From Ottelia alismoides (Eukaryota; Streptophyta; Magnoliopsida; Alismatales; Hydrocharitaceae), in NCBI GenBank assembly GCA_037367405.1, contig JAZKJV010006054.1:434001-498000 (forward strand): a DNA stretch of 64,000 nucleotides. Direction: 5' to 3'. The notes under the pieces are model-generated. The model worked only from the letters and a program-made list of their open reading frames with translations, did not search any database and was not told the origin of the DNA. This document shows positions 1 through 9,333 of this stretch, piece by piece (position 1 is the stretch's first letter; every line of letters starts with the position of its first letter). The position numbers and the translations under genes were made by a program.

Positions 1-2
1 AG

Positions 3-3000
3 GAATACATGGTGGACTTCACTGTCCTCGATATGGAAACCCCTCGTAATTGGAGAGATTCCCAGATCATTTTGGGTAGGCCCTTCCTCAGAACAGCAGG
101 GGCCTTATTCGATTATAAGAATGGGAAAATTCAGTTCCAAACTCCAGGCGGGGATGAGGAATTAGAGATGAAGCAGACGAGATGGCAGAGACCAGACTCC
201 GAATCCAGCACCGAGTACTCTTCTCTCGAAACAGACTGTGAACATGTAGACTTAGTTGGGCCATGGAGACAGAACCCAGCCAGCACCGACGTGTCCATCT
301 CCTTTGAAGATGATCCAGTGCATGAGTCAGTCTGCGAGATCCTCAGGAACGAGTACAGCTCTGAGCCTGCATCGCCCTACATCTTCGATGACACAGAGGC
401 CCAAGTAGGCCTGTCAGTCCTTACATCCTTAGGACAATCGGAAGATGAGGATGACGAGTCGGACGAGGCGTTTGCCGATTGCATGGAGACCTTTGACGAT
501 CCGACTCCAGAGCCGAGCTTGTTGGCAGCCGCTGCAGAACAGGATCCAGCCACGTCCAACACCGAACCAGATCGGATTGAGCCAGACTTCTTAGACGATT
601 ATACCATCCCCGAGCTCAAACCTTTACCCACAACTCTGAAATATGCCTTCCTTGCGGGCCAAGACAAGAAATTTCCGGTCATTATCAGTTCGCAATTGAC
701 CGAGGAGCAGGAGTCTCGCTTGCTAGAGATCCTGGAGAAGAACCGCAAGGCAATAGGCTGGAGCATTTCCGATCTCCACGGGATAAATCCCGCTCTGTGT
801 TCGCACCACATATACTTGGAGAACGAAGCCAAACCCTCTCGTGAATTCCAACGTCGGTTGAATCCAAATCTACGAGAGGTTGTGAAGAAAGAGATAGAAA
901 AATGGTGCGACGCGGGTTTCATTTACCCAATCTCCGACTCTAAGTGGGTGGCCCCAATCCATGTTGTCCCGAAAAAGTCGGGAATTCAGACGACCACCAA
1001 TGAGGACGGAGAGGAGATCGTGACAAGAGTACCCACGTCGTGGCGCGTCTGTGTGGATTACAGACGCCTGAATGCCGCGACGAAAAAGGATCATTTCCCC
1101 CTACCATTTATTGATCAGATTTTAGAAAGACTAGCGGGGAAAGAATTCTTTTGTTTTCTTGATGGGTTCTCGGGCTACAATCAAGTAGCCATAGCTCCAG
1201 AGGACCAGGAAAAGACCACGTTCACATGCCCCTTTGGTACCTATGCTTTCAGGCGCATGCCTTTTGGGCTATGCAATGCTCCAGGTACTTTTCAAAGGTG
1301 CATGATTGCTGTATTCGCCGAAATGGTCGGCGAATTCCTGGAAGTCTTCATGGATGACTTCTCGGTCCACGGCGACTCTTTTGATTCCTGCCTTAGGAAT
1401 CTGGACCGAGTCCTCAAGAGATGTTGTGAGGTTAATCTGGTGCTCTCCTGGGAGAAAAGTCACTTTATGGTGACGGAGGGCATAGTGTTGGGGCATGTCA
1501 TCTCCAAGAGAGGAATGGAGGTTGACCCTGCCAAGGTGGACGTGATCAGACGACTCCAGCCACCAACCAACGTACGGCAGTTGCGGTCGTTCCTCGGGCA
1601 TGTCGGATTTTATCGGAGATTTATTAAGGATTTTTCTAAGATTGCCCGACCGCTAACTGAGCTTTTAGGCAAAGACGCGGAGTTTATTGTTGATCACAAG
1701 TGTCTTGAGGCCTTTAAGCGGTTACAAGGAATGATCATGGACGCACCCATCTTACAAGCCCCAGATTGGTCTCTCCCTTTTGAGATCATGACGGACGCCT
1801 CAGATTATGCTGTTGGGGCTGTATTGGGACAAAGAAGAGATGGCGTCCCGTTTGCAATTCACTACGCAAGCAAAGTGCTTGATTCTGCTCAGCGTAACTA
1901 TACAGTTACCGAAAAGGAAATGCTTGCGGTAGTGTTTGCCTTGGACGAATTCAGATCTCATTTAATCGGATCCAAGGTAACTGTGTTCACAGACCACACG
2001 GCACTACGATATTTAATGGAGAAGAAGGACGCGAAGGCGCGTCTTCTTCGTTGGATTTTACTTCTCCAGGAGTTTGATTTGGACATCCGTGATAAACCTG
2101 GAAAGAAGAACGTAGTAGCCGATCATCTCTCTCGTCTCGAAGATCTTAATACTTCCGAGGTTTCCCCGATTCGAGACTCCTTCCCTGACGAGTCGATTTT
2201 TGTTATCGACTCACTCCCATGGTATGCCAATATCGTGAACTATCTTGTCTCCAAGAAAGTTCCCGAGGATTGGCCCAAGAGCCAAATTGACCGATTAAAG
2301 TCGGACGCTAGACACTACCATTGGGAGGATCCGATCCTTTTCTTTGAAGGACCGGATTGTGTCTGGAGACGTTGTATTCCTCAGGAGGAATACCAGAGTG
2401 TCCTTTCTTTATGCCATAGCTTAGAGGCAGGAGGACACCACTCCGGGAAGAGGACCGCATGGAAGGTACTTCAATGTGGCTTTTACTGGCCGACTCTGTT
2501 TCGCGATGCCACCGCCTTCGCGAAGTCGTGCCCAGTTTGCCAGAGGATGGGAGGAACCGTTGGTTCCAAGGATGAGATGCCAATGCAGCCGGTCATCATT
2601 TGTGATGTCTTTGACGCCTGGGGCATCGATTTCATGGGCCCATTCCCTGTCAGCCACGGGTTTGAATACATCCTTCTTGCGGTTGACTATCTGTCCAGAT
2701 GGGTGGAGGCTATCCCGACCCGAGCCGCAGACAGCAAGACTGTCTGTAAATTTATCAGAGAGCACATAATCTCTAGGTTCGGGATCCCCAAAATGATGAT
2801 ATCAGATGGGGGTAGCCACTTTGTGAATCGGGAGGTGAAGAAACTCCTGAAGGATTACGGCATCGAACACCGTGTCGCTAGTCCTTACCACCCACAAACC
2901 AATGGTATGGCTGAGGTGTCGAATAGGGAGGTGAAAACCATATTGCAAAAGCTCGTCCGCCTAGACAGGAAGGACTGGTCTCAGATCTTGGATCAAGTCC

Positions 3001-3560
3001 TCTGGGCGTATAGGACGGCTTACAAGACACCGTTAGGCACCTCCCCATTCCGAATGGTATTCGGAAAGCCGTGCCATTTGCCCGCAGAGTTAGTGCACAA
3101 ATCAGAATGGGCAATAAAGAAGGTCAACTGGAACACACACCTAGGACAGAAACAAAGAGACATGGATCTGAATGAGCTTGTGGAAATCAGAAACCGAGCA
3201 TACGACAACAGTGTGGTGTTCAAGGACAAGGTAAAGCGTTGGCACGATAGATATATCAGACGAAAGACCTTTGTTCCTGGACAGAAGGTATGGTTGTTCA
3301 ATGCCAGGCTGAAGACTTTCCAAGGCAAACTAAAGTCTAAGTGGACGGGACCATTCGTTGTCCGAATGGTGCATGATAGTGGATGTGTCGAGATCTCAGA
3401 TCTCGCAGATGACGCACCAACATTCCTAGTAAATGGGCAGCTGTTGAAGCACTTCGTCGAATCCAATGAACAGTTAGTCCATGTGGAGGAGATTGTATTC
3501 ATATGCGAGACAGATACAGCAGATACATCTCAAGCCGCGTATGAGACCTTGCAGCAATGA
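3..3560 (+). CDS. pol: Pol polyprotein (protease C-terminus, RT, RNase H, integrase), 5' partial
   Basis: Encodes the enzymes that copy element RNA into cDNA and integrate it. The frame is open to the left edge, so the Met at 9 is internal. Counting from it: residues 1-45 are the retropepsin tail ([11 protein letters not shown] at 21-31); 50-195 an acidic, low-complexity linker; about 285-545 reverse transcriptase (YRRLN 351-355, catalytic D385, FMDD 447-450); about 590-710 RNase H (D596, E637, D662, D705); 795-850 the integrase zinc finger (H803, H810/H811, C841, C844); then the integrase core with D874, D933 and E969, the last two 35 residues apart. The C-terminus has a GPF module ([10 protein letters not shown], 1107-1116) and no chromodomain, as in Athila. 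No stop or frameshift is seen over 1183 codons and all catalytic residues are present, so it is probably functional. Confidence 0.96.
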   Translation, partial: EYMVDFTVLDMETPRNWRDSQIILGRPFLRTAGALFDYKNGKIQFQTPGGDEELEMKQTRWQRPDSESSTEYSSLETDCEHVDLVGPWRQNPASTDVSISFEDDPVHESVCEILRNEYSSEPASPYIFDDTEAQVGLSVLTSLGQSEDEDDESDEAFADCMETFDDPTPEPSLLAAAAEQDPATSNTEPDRIEPDFLDDYTIPELKPLPTTLKYAFLAGQDKKFPVIISSQLTEEQESRLLEILEKNRKAIGWSISDLHGINPALCSHHIYLENEAKPSREFQRRLNPNLREVVKKEIEKWCDAGFIYPISDSKWVAPIHVVPKKSGIQTTTNEDGEEIVTRVPTSWRVCVDYRRLNAATKKDHFPLPFIDQILERLAGKEFFCFLDGFSGYNQVAIAPEDQEKTTFTCPFGTYAFRRMPFGLCNAPGTFQRCMIAVFAEMVGEFLEVFMDDFSVHGDSFDSCLRNLDRVLKRCCEVNLVLSWEKSHFMVTEGIVLGHVISKRGMEVDPAKVDVIRRLQPPTNVRQLRSFLGHVGFYRRFIKDFSKIARPLTELLGKDAEFIVDHKCLEAFKRLQGMIMDAPILQAPDWSLPFEIMTDASDYAVGAVLGQRRDGVPFAIHYASKVLDSAQRNYTVTEKEMLAVVFALDEFRSHLIGSKVTVFTDHTALRYLMEKKDAKARLLRWILLLQEFDLDIRDKPGKKNVVADHLSRLEDLNTSEVSPIRDSFPDESIFVIDSLPWYANIVNYLVSKKVPEDWPKSQIDRLKSDARHYHWEDPILFFEGPDCVWRRCIPQEEYQSVLSLCHSLEAGGHHSGKRTAWKVLQCGFYWPTLFRDATAFAKSCPVCQRMGGTVGSKDEMPMQPVIICDVFDAWGIDFMGPFPVSHGFEYILLAVDYLSRWVEAIPTRAADSKTVCKFIREHIISRFGIPKMMISDGGSHFVNREVKKLLKDYGIEHRVASPYHPQTNGMAEVSNREVKTILQKLVRLDRKDWSQILDQVLWAYRTAYKTPLGTSPFRMVFGKPCHLPAELVHKSEWAIKKVNWNTHLGQKQRDMDLNELVEIRNRAYDNSVVFKDKVKRWHDRYIRRKTFVPGQKVWLFNARLKTFQGKLKSKWTGPFVVRMVHDSGCVEISDLADDAPTFLVNGQLLKHFVESNEQLVHVEEIVFICETDTADTSQAAYETLQQ

Positions 3561-3697
3561 ACTCCAGCCATCAGCAGCATCTTCAAAAGATTCAGACCGA
3601 CTCAGCTGTATATATATCATTCTTCCTGTATATCCTATCCTTACCTTCACGATTCTAGTAACCCGTCCCCACATCATCGAATCATTATCTCGGACTG

Positions 3698-4049
3698 TAC
3701 TTAGGATGACCAGATCCTAAGTATAGGGGGAAGGGGTCACCCGAGTCGATTCACTGTACATTCTCCAGATCACATTGGTCCTTATACTCATTTCCTACCG
3801 ATACTTAGGCTGACCTAAGCCTAAGTATAGGAGGGGCCGATGCCCGCACTGATACTCCTCCATTTCTCCTCTTAACCTCGTCCGCCCCATTTCTGATCTT
3901 CTTCTACACTTAGGCTGCCAGAGCCTAAGTATAGGGGGGCGAGACGACTTCTATACTTACTATTTCTTTTTGGCTCTCCTACGCTTAGCACGAGCTATGT
4001 CTTTTCCTCGCTCTTTGTGCTCTGAGGACATAGCACACGCTAAGTATAG
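3698..4049 (+). repeat. Array of four hairpin plus PPT-like modules (E1)
   Basis: Four inverted repeats, each followed by a purine run: ACTTAGGAT/ATCCTAAGT (3699-3722), ATACTTAGGC/GCCTAAGTAT (3801-3828), ACTTAGGCT/AGCCTAAGT (3908-3930), and a larger imperfect one built from CTTAGC...GCTATGTC and GACATAGC...GCTAAG (about 3981-4043). Each stem runs into TAAGTATAGG(G)GGG or a close variant, the same string as the true PPT before the 3' LTR. Matching arrays sit at the same place in E2, E3, E6 and E7. Confidence 0.9.
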
Positions 4050-5452
4050 GGGGGCGTGTATATATTACATATATACTTTACCCATAGCTCGTACTTTCGC
4101 GTACTGTTGTATATATTTTGCAATAATTACGGGTGGGTAAAAATCGAAAAAACAAAAAATTTTTTTTTTTTTGGTATACTTGTATAATATGTACTATACT
4201 TGTATAAAAAGTTGTAAAATTCTTGTAAAACATGCTTTTGTAAATAATTGTTGTATACCAGAAAAATAAAACAAAAATAAAGGCTTCTTATTTACTCTTG
4301 CATATCATCCCTGCATAAAAACTAATAAAAAGAGTCCTGCATCTTCATAGCATGACATCTCATCTCATCTGCATATTTTTGCATATGCAAAGTGAAAAGC
4401 TAGTGGGTTCTGAACCAAGTTATGAGTAGATATTGAGGATGGACTTGATTTGACCTTAATCCACCTAATTTCAGAGGAACCTTATAGGAACTGGAGTTAA
4501 GATTTCTCAGGTCAAGAGACTTAATTCTTTGCGTCCGCAAGTCTATGTTCACATGTCATCTTGACTAGTCTAAGTAGAATATCTCGTGCATACGCAGGAT
4601 TCTTTTAGATAATGACCTAACTTGGACAAACACTATGCACGTAGCTCTTCATTGATGAGGTGGTAAGGAGGTAGTTTCCTTTGACTTGGGGTAGCATATG
4701 AGGGTAGTACTTCTAGGCGGAACCTCTCTTCTTCTTATAGTGAAGGAAGTGCGTCTCAACTTGGTCTAGTGGTGATGAAGGCTAAGGACGGGATGCTGTG
4801 GGTTGCAATAATGCTTCAAAAGAGGGATAGTCTACTGGCTCAAGAGGAAAAACTCCTGATGTATATGCTGCACCTTGAATATAGTTCCAAAAAAAAAAAA
4901 ATGCAAGAAAGAACTCCAAAAAATCAGACAGATCCAAGAAAAAGAATAATACCTGTCGGAGTATGTATATTAGCAAGGAAAATGCAGCTGGATGACTTGG
5001 CTACACTGGTCAGGCATCCCGGGATAGGTGGCTACACTGGCCACTGTCCATTCTTTTCTCTACCCCCTCCTCTTGGGTTGGTCGCACTTGAACTTAGAAG
5101 GGAATACCCCGCTCCTCGAGGAAAGAGTTACTAGACCAGGTTATTGAGTTACCTTGTTAGAGGAGGCTGGTTCCGAGTCATTTCTGATATGGAGAGCTAT
5201 ATCTCACTTACACAGTACAAGTAAGAATCATAGTCATCAGAAATTTGCGTTTGAGGAATTATTCTGACCTGACTGTTAAGGCGTCTTGAATAGAAGACTT
5301 GTGGAACTTGAAGTCTGTTAGGTCTTAAGTTCAGGTCCCAATAAGGTTCCGCCACACAACTAATCCAAAGGTCGAGTCAGGCTCCATTTTCAACTTTTGT
5401 TCATGACCTTGGTATGGAACCCAAAATCATTTCACTCTTGCATTTCATTTAG
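4050..5452 (+). other. E1 3' non-coding region between hairpins and PPT
   Basis: No credible ORF. The first about 90 bases (TATATATTACATATATACTTTACCCATAGCTCG by parts, ending near a CGTACTTTCGCGTA string) recur after the last hairpin in E2, E6 and, weaker, E3 and E7. A T-run follows at about 4160-4172 and an A-run at about 4890-4901. From about 4400 to 5452 the sequence matches the pre-LTR segments of E0 (9012), E2 (17270-17870) and 31173-31570, so it is a conserved family region rather than unique DNA. Confidence 0.75.
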
Positions 5453-5488
5453 TTGCTCGGGGACGAGCAAGCTTTAAGTATAGGGGGT
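5453..5488 (+). promoter_or_regulatory. Polypurine tract with preceding hairpin (E1)
   Basis: The hairpin TTGCTCG/CGAGCAA (5453-5470) is followed by GCTTTAAGTATAGGGGGT directly before the LTR start at 5489. This is the expected plus-strand DNA primer site of an LTR retrotransposon. The same arrangement precedes the LTRs at 9334, 31577 and, on the minus strand, at 49179 and 44003. Confidence 0.9.
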
Positions 5489-6000
5489 TGATGAATCTGT
5501 GATTCATCACATCAAAAGTCAAAAATAGAGCCTTGTTCCCGAGAAAATAGAGGCATATTTCCTTTTATCTTGCATAAATAACACTCATGCATGCATCCAT
5601 AATTCATGCATTTTAGCAGCTCATCTGCATTTAAATAAGAAGCCAGAAATCCCCTGTAAAATACTTCTTCATCAAATAACTTCCTCTCTATAATATATGT
5701 GTATACTCCTTAATAATATAGGGAAGAATGCCAAAAATCACCCTTGTAAAATAGCCCAAATATCCTGAGAACCCTTGTACATTAAAACACACATAAAGCC
5801 CTCATACAAACCCCTAATTAGGTCTACTCACTCTTAGAATACTACCCATTAAAAGACCTTCAAAATGAGACTAATTTCATTGCAATTGGAGCTTGTATGA
5901 GAAACTTGGGTTTTTGGGTCATGTTGTATACTACATATGTATATTTATGTATCTTTGTATTTATGTATTATATTTGACCTCATCTCCGTCTTTGGTCAAC

Positions 6001-6040
6001 ATGAAACTTGTAGATCTCATCAAGATCTACAACTTTCATG
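6001..6040. repeat. U3 palindrome of E1 LTR
   Basis: Inverted repeat with arms ATGAAACTTGTAGATCT and AGATCTACAACTTTCAT around a short centre. Versions occur in U3 of E3 (18197-18235), the LTR at 31577 (34991-35029), both E6 LTRs (48398-48435, 57200-57240) and E7 (59258-59296). Confidence 0.85.
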
Positions 6041-6178
6041 TTTTGAGTTTTTCCAAATTCGGCCTCCTCTTCTCTCTACACGTGTTTTCCCTTCCAGCCA
6101 TTCACAGCAGGCCACGTGGCGCCCTCTGATTGCGCCACGCGGCCCGCTGCCCTTTGTCTTATCCGCCTTCGCCCCCCA

Positions 6179-6206
6179 CCGTTGGATCGCGCCTCAGATC
6201 CAACGG
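6179..6206. repeat. CCGTTGGATC / GATCCAACGG hairpin, first copy
   Basis: Perfect 10-base arms at 6179-6188 and 6197-6206. A longer copy with 12-base arms (GGCCGTTGGATC) is at 6512-6539, and a variant with TTCGAT (CCGTTCGATC/GATCGAACGG) lies at 7590-7613 downstream of the TATA box. Confidence 0.85.
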
Positions 6207-6780
6207 CCCCTCTGTGACCACGTGCGCTCACTCCCTCAGCCGTCCGATCATCTCCTACTCCTCATCACCACCATCCATTAGCGCCGCACTCTCAGCCCTC
6301 CACGTGGTGTCATCTACGCCGCTCGATCGCGCCCCCGATCCTCTCATCACAGCCGCCCACCTTCCAGTGAGTCTCGACCATCAAATCGACTTCCGCCCTC
6401 GCATCTGAACCATCCGCTCGCGCCTCGCCACAATACGCCACGTGGCTCGCCCATGACCCCTCATCTTGGGACCCCAGATCTAATCAGACCCGCTCCTTTG
6501 CGCTTCGATCTGGCCGTTGGATCACAAGATCCAACGGCCAGGGCTTCGTCCCCTACCTCAGGCACCCCCTCTCTCCCACGATCTCCGCCTTGCGGGAGGG
6601 GCTGCCCCTTCCTATTCTTGGCCGCACTCCAGCCACCTTCTTCGACCACCATCACCCCCACGACACACCCCACTCATCCATCTCCCTCGCCAGCTCCCTC
6701 ACACACCACCATCTCCGCCACACTCGCCCCACGACAGCCATGAACTTCGCCCCATCACCAGCTCTGCCGAGACTTCCATC

Positions 6781-6789
6781 CTATAAATA
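6781..6789 (+). promoter_or_regulatory. TATA box of E1 LTR promoter
   Basis: CTATAAATA lies at the transition from U3 to the GC-rich transcribed part, in the position expected for a pol II LTR promoter. Transcription should begin about 25-35 bases downstream. The E6, E5 and solo-LTR promoters have equivalent boxes on the minus strand. Confidence 0.75.
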
Positions 6790-7885
6790 CTCGCCCTCCG
6801 GCCACCTTCATCGCTATCCGCCACTCCAGGAGAAACCCCCGAGCTCAGAGCTCTCAATTGGTGACAGCAATTGGCCGTCTCTTCGAGCGAAGACCGGCGT
6901 CTTCTCCGGCGAGATCCTCGGCCCACCGCCGTGTCGCAGCCACTCCTCCGAGCAGCTGCACGAGCTCGGGGCTTTACCGACCTCTTGAGCGACGACCTGG
7001 AACTCCCAGCGGAGCTCCAATTCCCAGGTAACTCCCTCCATCGATCGCCGATCTTCTTCTTCTTTTTCTTGCTTTTTCTCGGTTTTTATTCGCTGTCATT
7101 GATCACCCTCGCACCTTCCAATCACCTCGGCGAGCTTCGCGTCGAAGCTCCGATCCTCGCTGACCCCTCCACGCTCTCCGACGACGCATACCACCTTCCT
7201 CCGACGAGCAGCTCCGCCATTTGGCCGGAGCTTACCCGCCAGACCACCGCACTCCACCGTAGGCCTCGCCGCTCACTCACCTCACCTCCACGAACACCTG
7301 CACGCCTCGGCTATCCATCTAACCCTTCGCAGGTCCTCAATCCTTCATTGGCCGGAGCCTCGCCGGAGCTCCCTTCGAGCTTCATCACCGCAGAGCTCCA
7401 GCACTCCTCCAAGGATCCAGAGACCACCGGAGGCTCCGCCTTTCTCTTCCGCTTCTTCCGAGCTAGGAGGGAGCTGACGAAGCTCATCACCGGAGCTTGG
7501 CTACAGAGGCGGAGCTCAGCAGTCTTCACCGGAGCGCAGCCATCTCCTCCGCAGGCGGCGGAGGCCCGTTGAAGGAGAAGAAGCAGCAGCCGTTCGATCC
7601 TCTGATCGAACGGACCTCGCCTCGCCACGCGTCTCTTCGCCGCCCTCGTCCTCGACCGTCGATCACACCTCAGATCGGACGCCTCCCCAGCCGCCACGCG
7701 CCTTCACCGACACCCCTTGGATTCATCTTGATCCAAGGGCCTTCAGGCTGCCACGTAGACGCATCCGAGCCTCGGCCTCCCAAGCCTAGGCTCGGGTGAC
7801 CCGAAGCTGCCCCGAGGCTGAGCCGAACCTCCAGAAGGCCCGAGCCTCGACCCGAGCCTCCGAAGTCTCCGAACCTAGGCCGCCC

Positions 7886-7991
7886 CACGTGAGGAGCACG
7901 TGCGGCCTGGGGTATTTGCATCGACGCCCCTGGAGCTTTCACAAATTGCAAAAAGGCCCCTGTGAAGCAGACCCCACGTGAGGAGCACGTG
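7886..7991. repeat. Duplicated CACGTGAGGAGCACGTG unit in E1 LTR
   Basis: The 17-base string occurs at 7886-7902 and 7975-7991, each holding two CACGTG palindromes. A decayed form (ATGTGAGGAGCATGTG) is near 36297-36312 in the other plus-strand LTR. E6 has equivalents such as GCACGTGCGTAGCACGTG near 55980. Confidence 0.8.
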
Positions 7992-9011
7992 TTTCGTGGA
8001 GAAATTGCATTCAAGTCCTGCATAGTATAGGTAATTGCATTTTAGTCCCTGTCAGCACGTTTACTTATTGAAATTTTATTTTCCAGTATTGCATTTCTAC
8101 CCTTGTGTTTGCACGTGTCCATAGCATGCATTTTTCATCATTTTGAAATTCTAAAAATTGCAAGTTGTTGAGAATTTTGTCCTCGATCTTTTTGTACACG
8201 TGTCTGATTTTTGTTGGCTTAATTGAATTATCAATGAATTAATTGGTTCATTTGTGTCATATTTTGCCCAGTGATGCCATTTGATTTTTAATTAAATATC
8301 AGTGCCTTCAAAAATCACCAAAAATTCACAGTAGCTTAAGGACACCATTTTCAACACTCCATAAAAATTTCATGTCATTTGCACGCATAACGAGGCCTCA
8401 ATAAATAGTTTAGTGATTTTCTTTAATTAATTTTAAATAATTCATTTCACAGTGAATTTAAGTTCTGTCAATTTTCCTAGGTCCCTAATCATTAGACCTT
8501 CCTAGGATAATTTTAGTTCTTGGAGAAATTGTGGTTTGATATTTATTAAAAATTAAACACTGAAAATCACTCTGTCTGTTTGTTTAATTCACAGAAAATT
8601 TATTTTGAGTCGAAAAATTCCAAAAAAATTAGTGTAGGTCATTTTCATCATAAATAATCTTCTGGCCAATTTTCATTATTTTTGGACTTCGTTTGACACA
8701 TCAATTAAATTTGACTTTAAATTGGCTAAGAATCGTCTGCATATGTCTGCATAGGAATTAAAAATACCAAAAAAATTGTTCCCTGAATATCAAACACTTG
8801 TAAATTGCTGTAATCAACCTAAGGAGACAGTTGCCTCCCTGAGATCGACCTTGGACTCCACCAAGTAAAAAAATATCACTGCTTAAAATTGACCAAAATC
8901 TGTCTTAAGTGGTTTTTGATCAACCTCCCGTATCCGACTGCAACGAACACTTAAAATTAATTTGGACCATTAATTTGACTGAATTAACTAAGGGTGCGGG
9001 AGCGCTCATCA

Positions 9012-9333
9012 GGGAGCTATGTATCACTTACACAGTATAAGGAAAGATTCATGGTCATTAGAGTTTGTGTATGTAGACTTGTTCCGATCTGCATTATTGA
9101 GGAGTCTTGACCATAGAATGGTGGAACTTAGAGGTCGTTGAGTCTTAAACCTAGATCTCAATAACATTTCGACAAACTAATAATCCAAAGGTCTGACTGA
9201 GCTCCATATTTCAATTTAATGAAGGGAAGTTTAATAATCAACCTTGATTCTCCTTCTTTTTCTTTTCTTTTCTTTTTACTTCTATCTAAATAAGTGATTG
9301 CTAAGGGACTAGCAAAGGTAAAGTATAAGGGGG
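9012..9333 (+). mobile_element. E0: pre-LTR segment and PPT of an older relative
   Basis: GGGAGCTATGTATCACTTAC and what follows match E1 sequence from about 5190 to 5488, including AATCCAAAGGTC and a terminal PPT (AAAGTATAAGGGGG, about 9320-9333). It is the right-hand flank of the E1 insertion. The start is set by the E1 boundary; the rest of E0 lies left of the window. Confidence 0.8.

Larger units (their letters stand above)
1..9011 (+). mobile_element. E1: Athila-like Ty3/Gypsy retrotransposon, 3' part, young
   Basis: The window opens inside the protease part of a gag-pol frame. In order follow an intact RT-RNase H-integrase frame, a long 3' non-coding segment with PPT-like hairpins, a PPT and a 3.5 kb LTR ending CTCATCA at 9011. 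The 5' LTR, PBS and gag lie off the left edge. Sequence from 9012 resembles the pre-LTR segment of the same family (compare 5190 onward), so E1 inserted into an older relative. The flank GGGAG at 9012-9016 is the expected right target-site copy; the left copy is not visible. The open pol suggests the most recent insertion here apart from E6. Confidence 0.93.
5489..9011 (+). repeat. 3' LTR of E1 (3.5 kb)
   Basis: Starts TGATGAATC...GATTCATCA right after the PPT and ends GCGCTCATCA. An AT-rich U3 (5489 to about 6050) is followed by a GC-rich promoter-proximal part with CACGTGG boxes and CCGTTGGATC hairpins, a TATA box at 6781, a GC-rich transcribed part to about 7990, and an AT-rich U5 tail. 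The tail contains CAACCTAAGGAGACAG near 8815, a string recognisable in the LTRs ending at 37432 and, as complement, in those of E6 and E7. The long open frames in 6130-7800 are a by-product of GC richness; they match no known domain. Confidence 0.9.

Noticed and set aside
599..3502. Several antisense frames opposite E1 pol
   Set aside because: Shadows of the 1183-codon pol frame; no domain or homology.
3698..4049. Hairpin array read as rho-independent terminators or as a CRISPR array
   Set aside because: Plant retrotransposon context, G-rich rather than U-rich tails, and irregular spacing with no conserved direct repeat plus unique spacer pattern.
4158..4172. T-run as reverse poly(A) tail of a LINE or SINE insertion
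   Set aside because: No flanking duplication or SINE/LINE body; surrounding sequence is continuous with the family 3' region.
6871..7572. 233-aa open frame in the E1 LTR
   Set aside because: Low-complexity Pro/Ser/Arg composition, no domain, spans the LTR promoter leader, and is explained by high GC content reducing stop codons.
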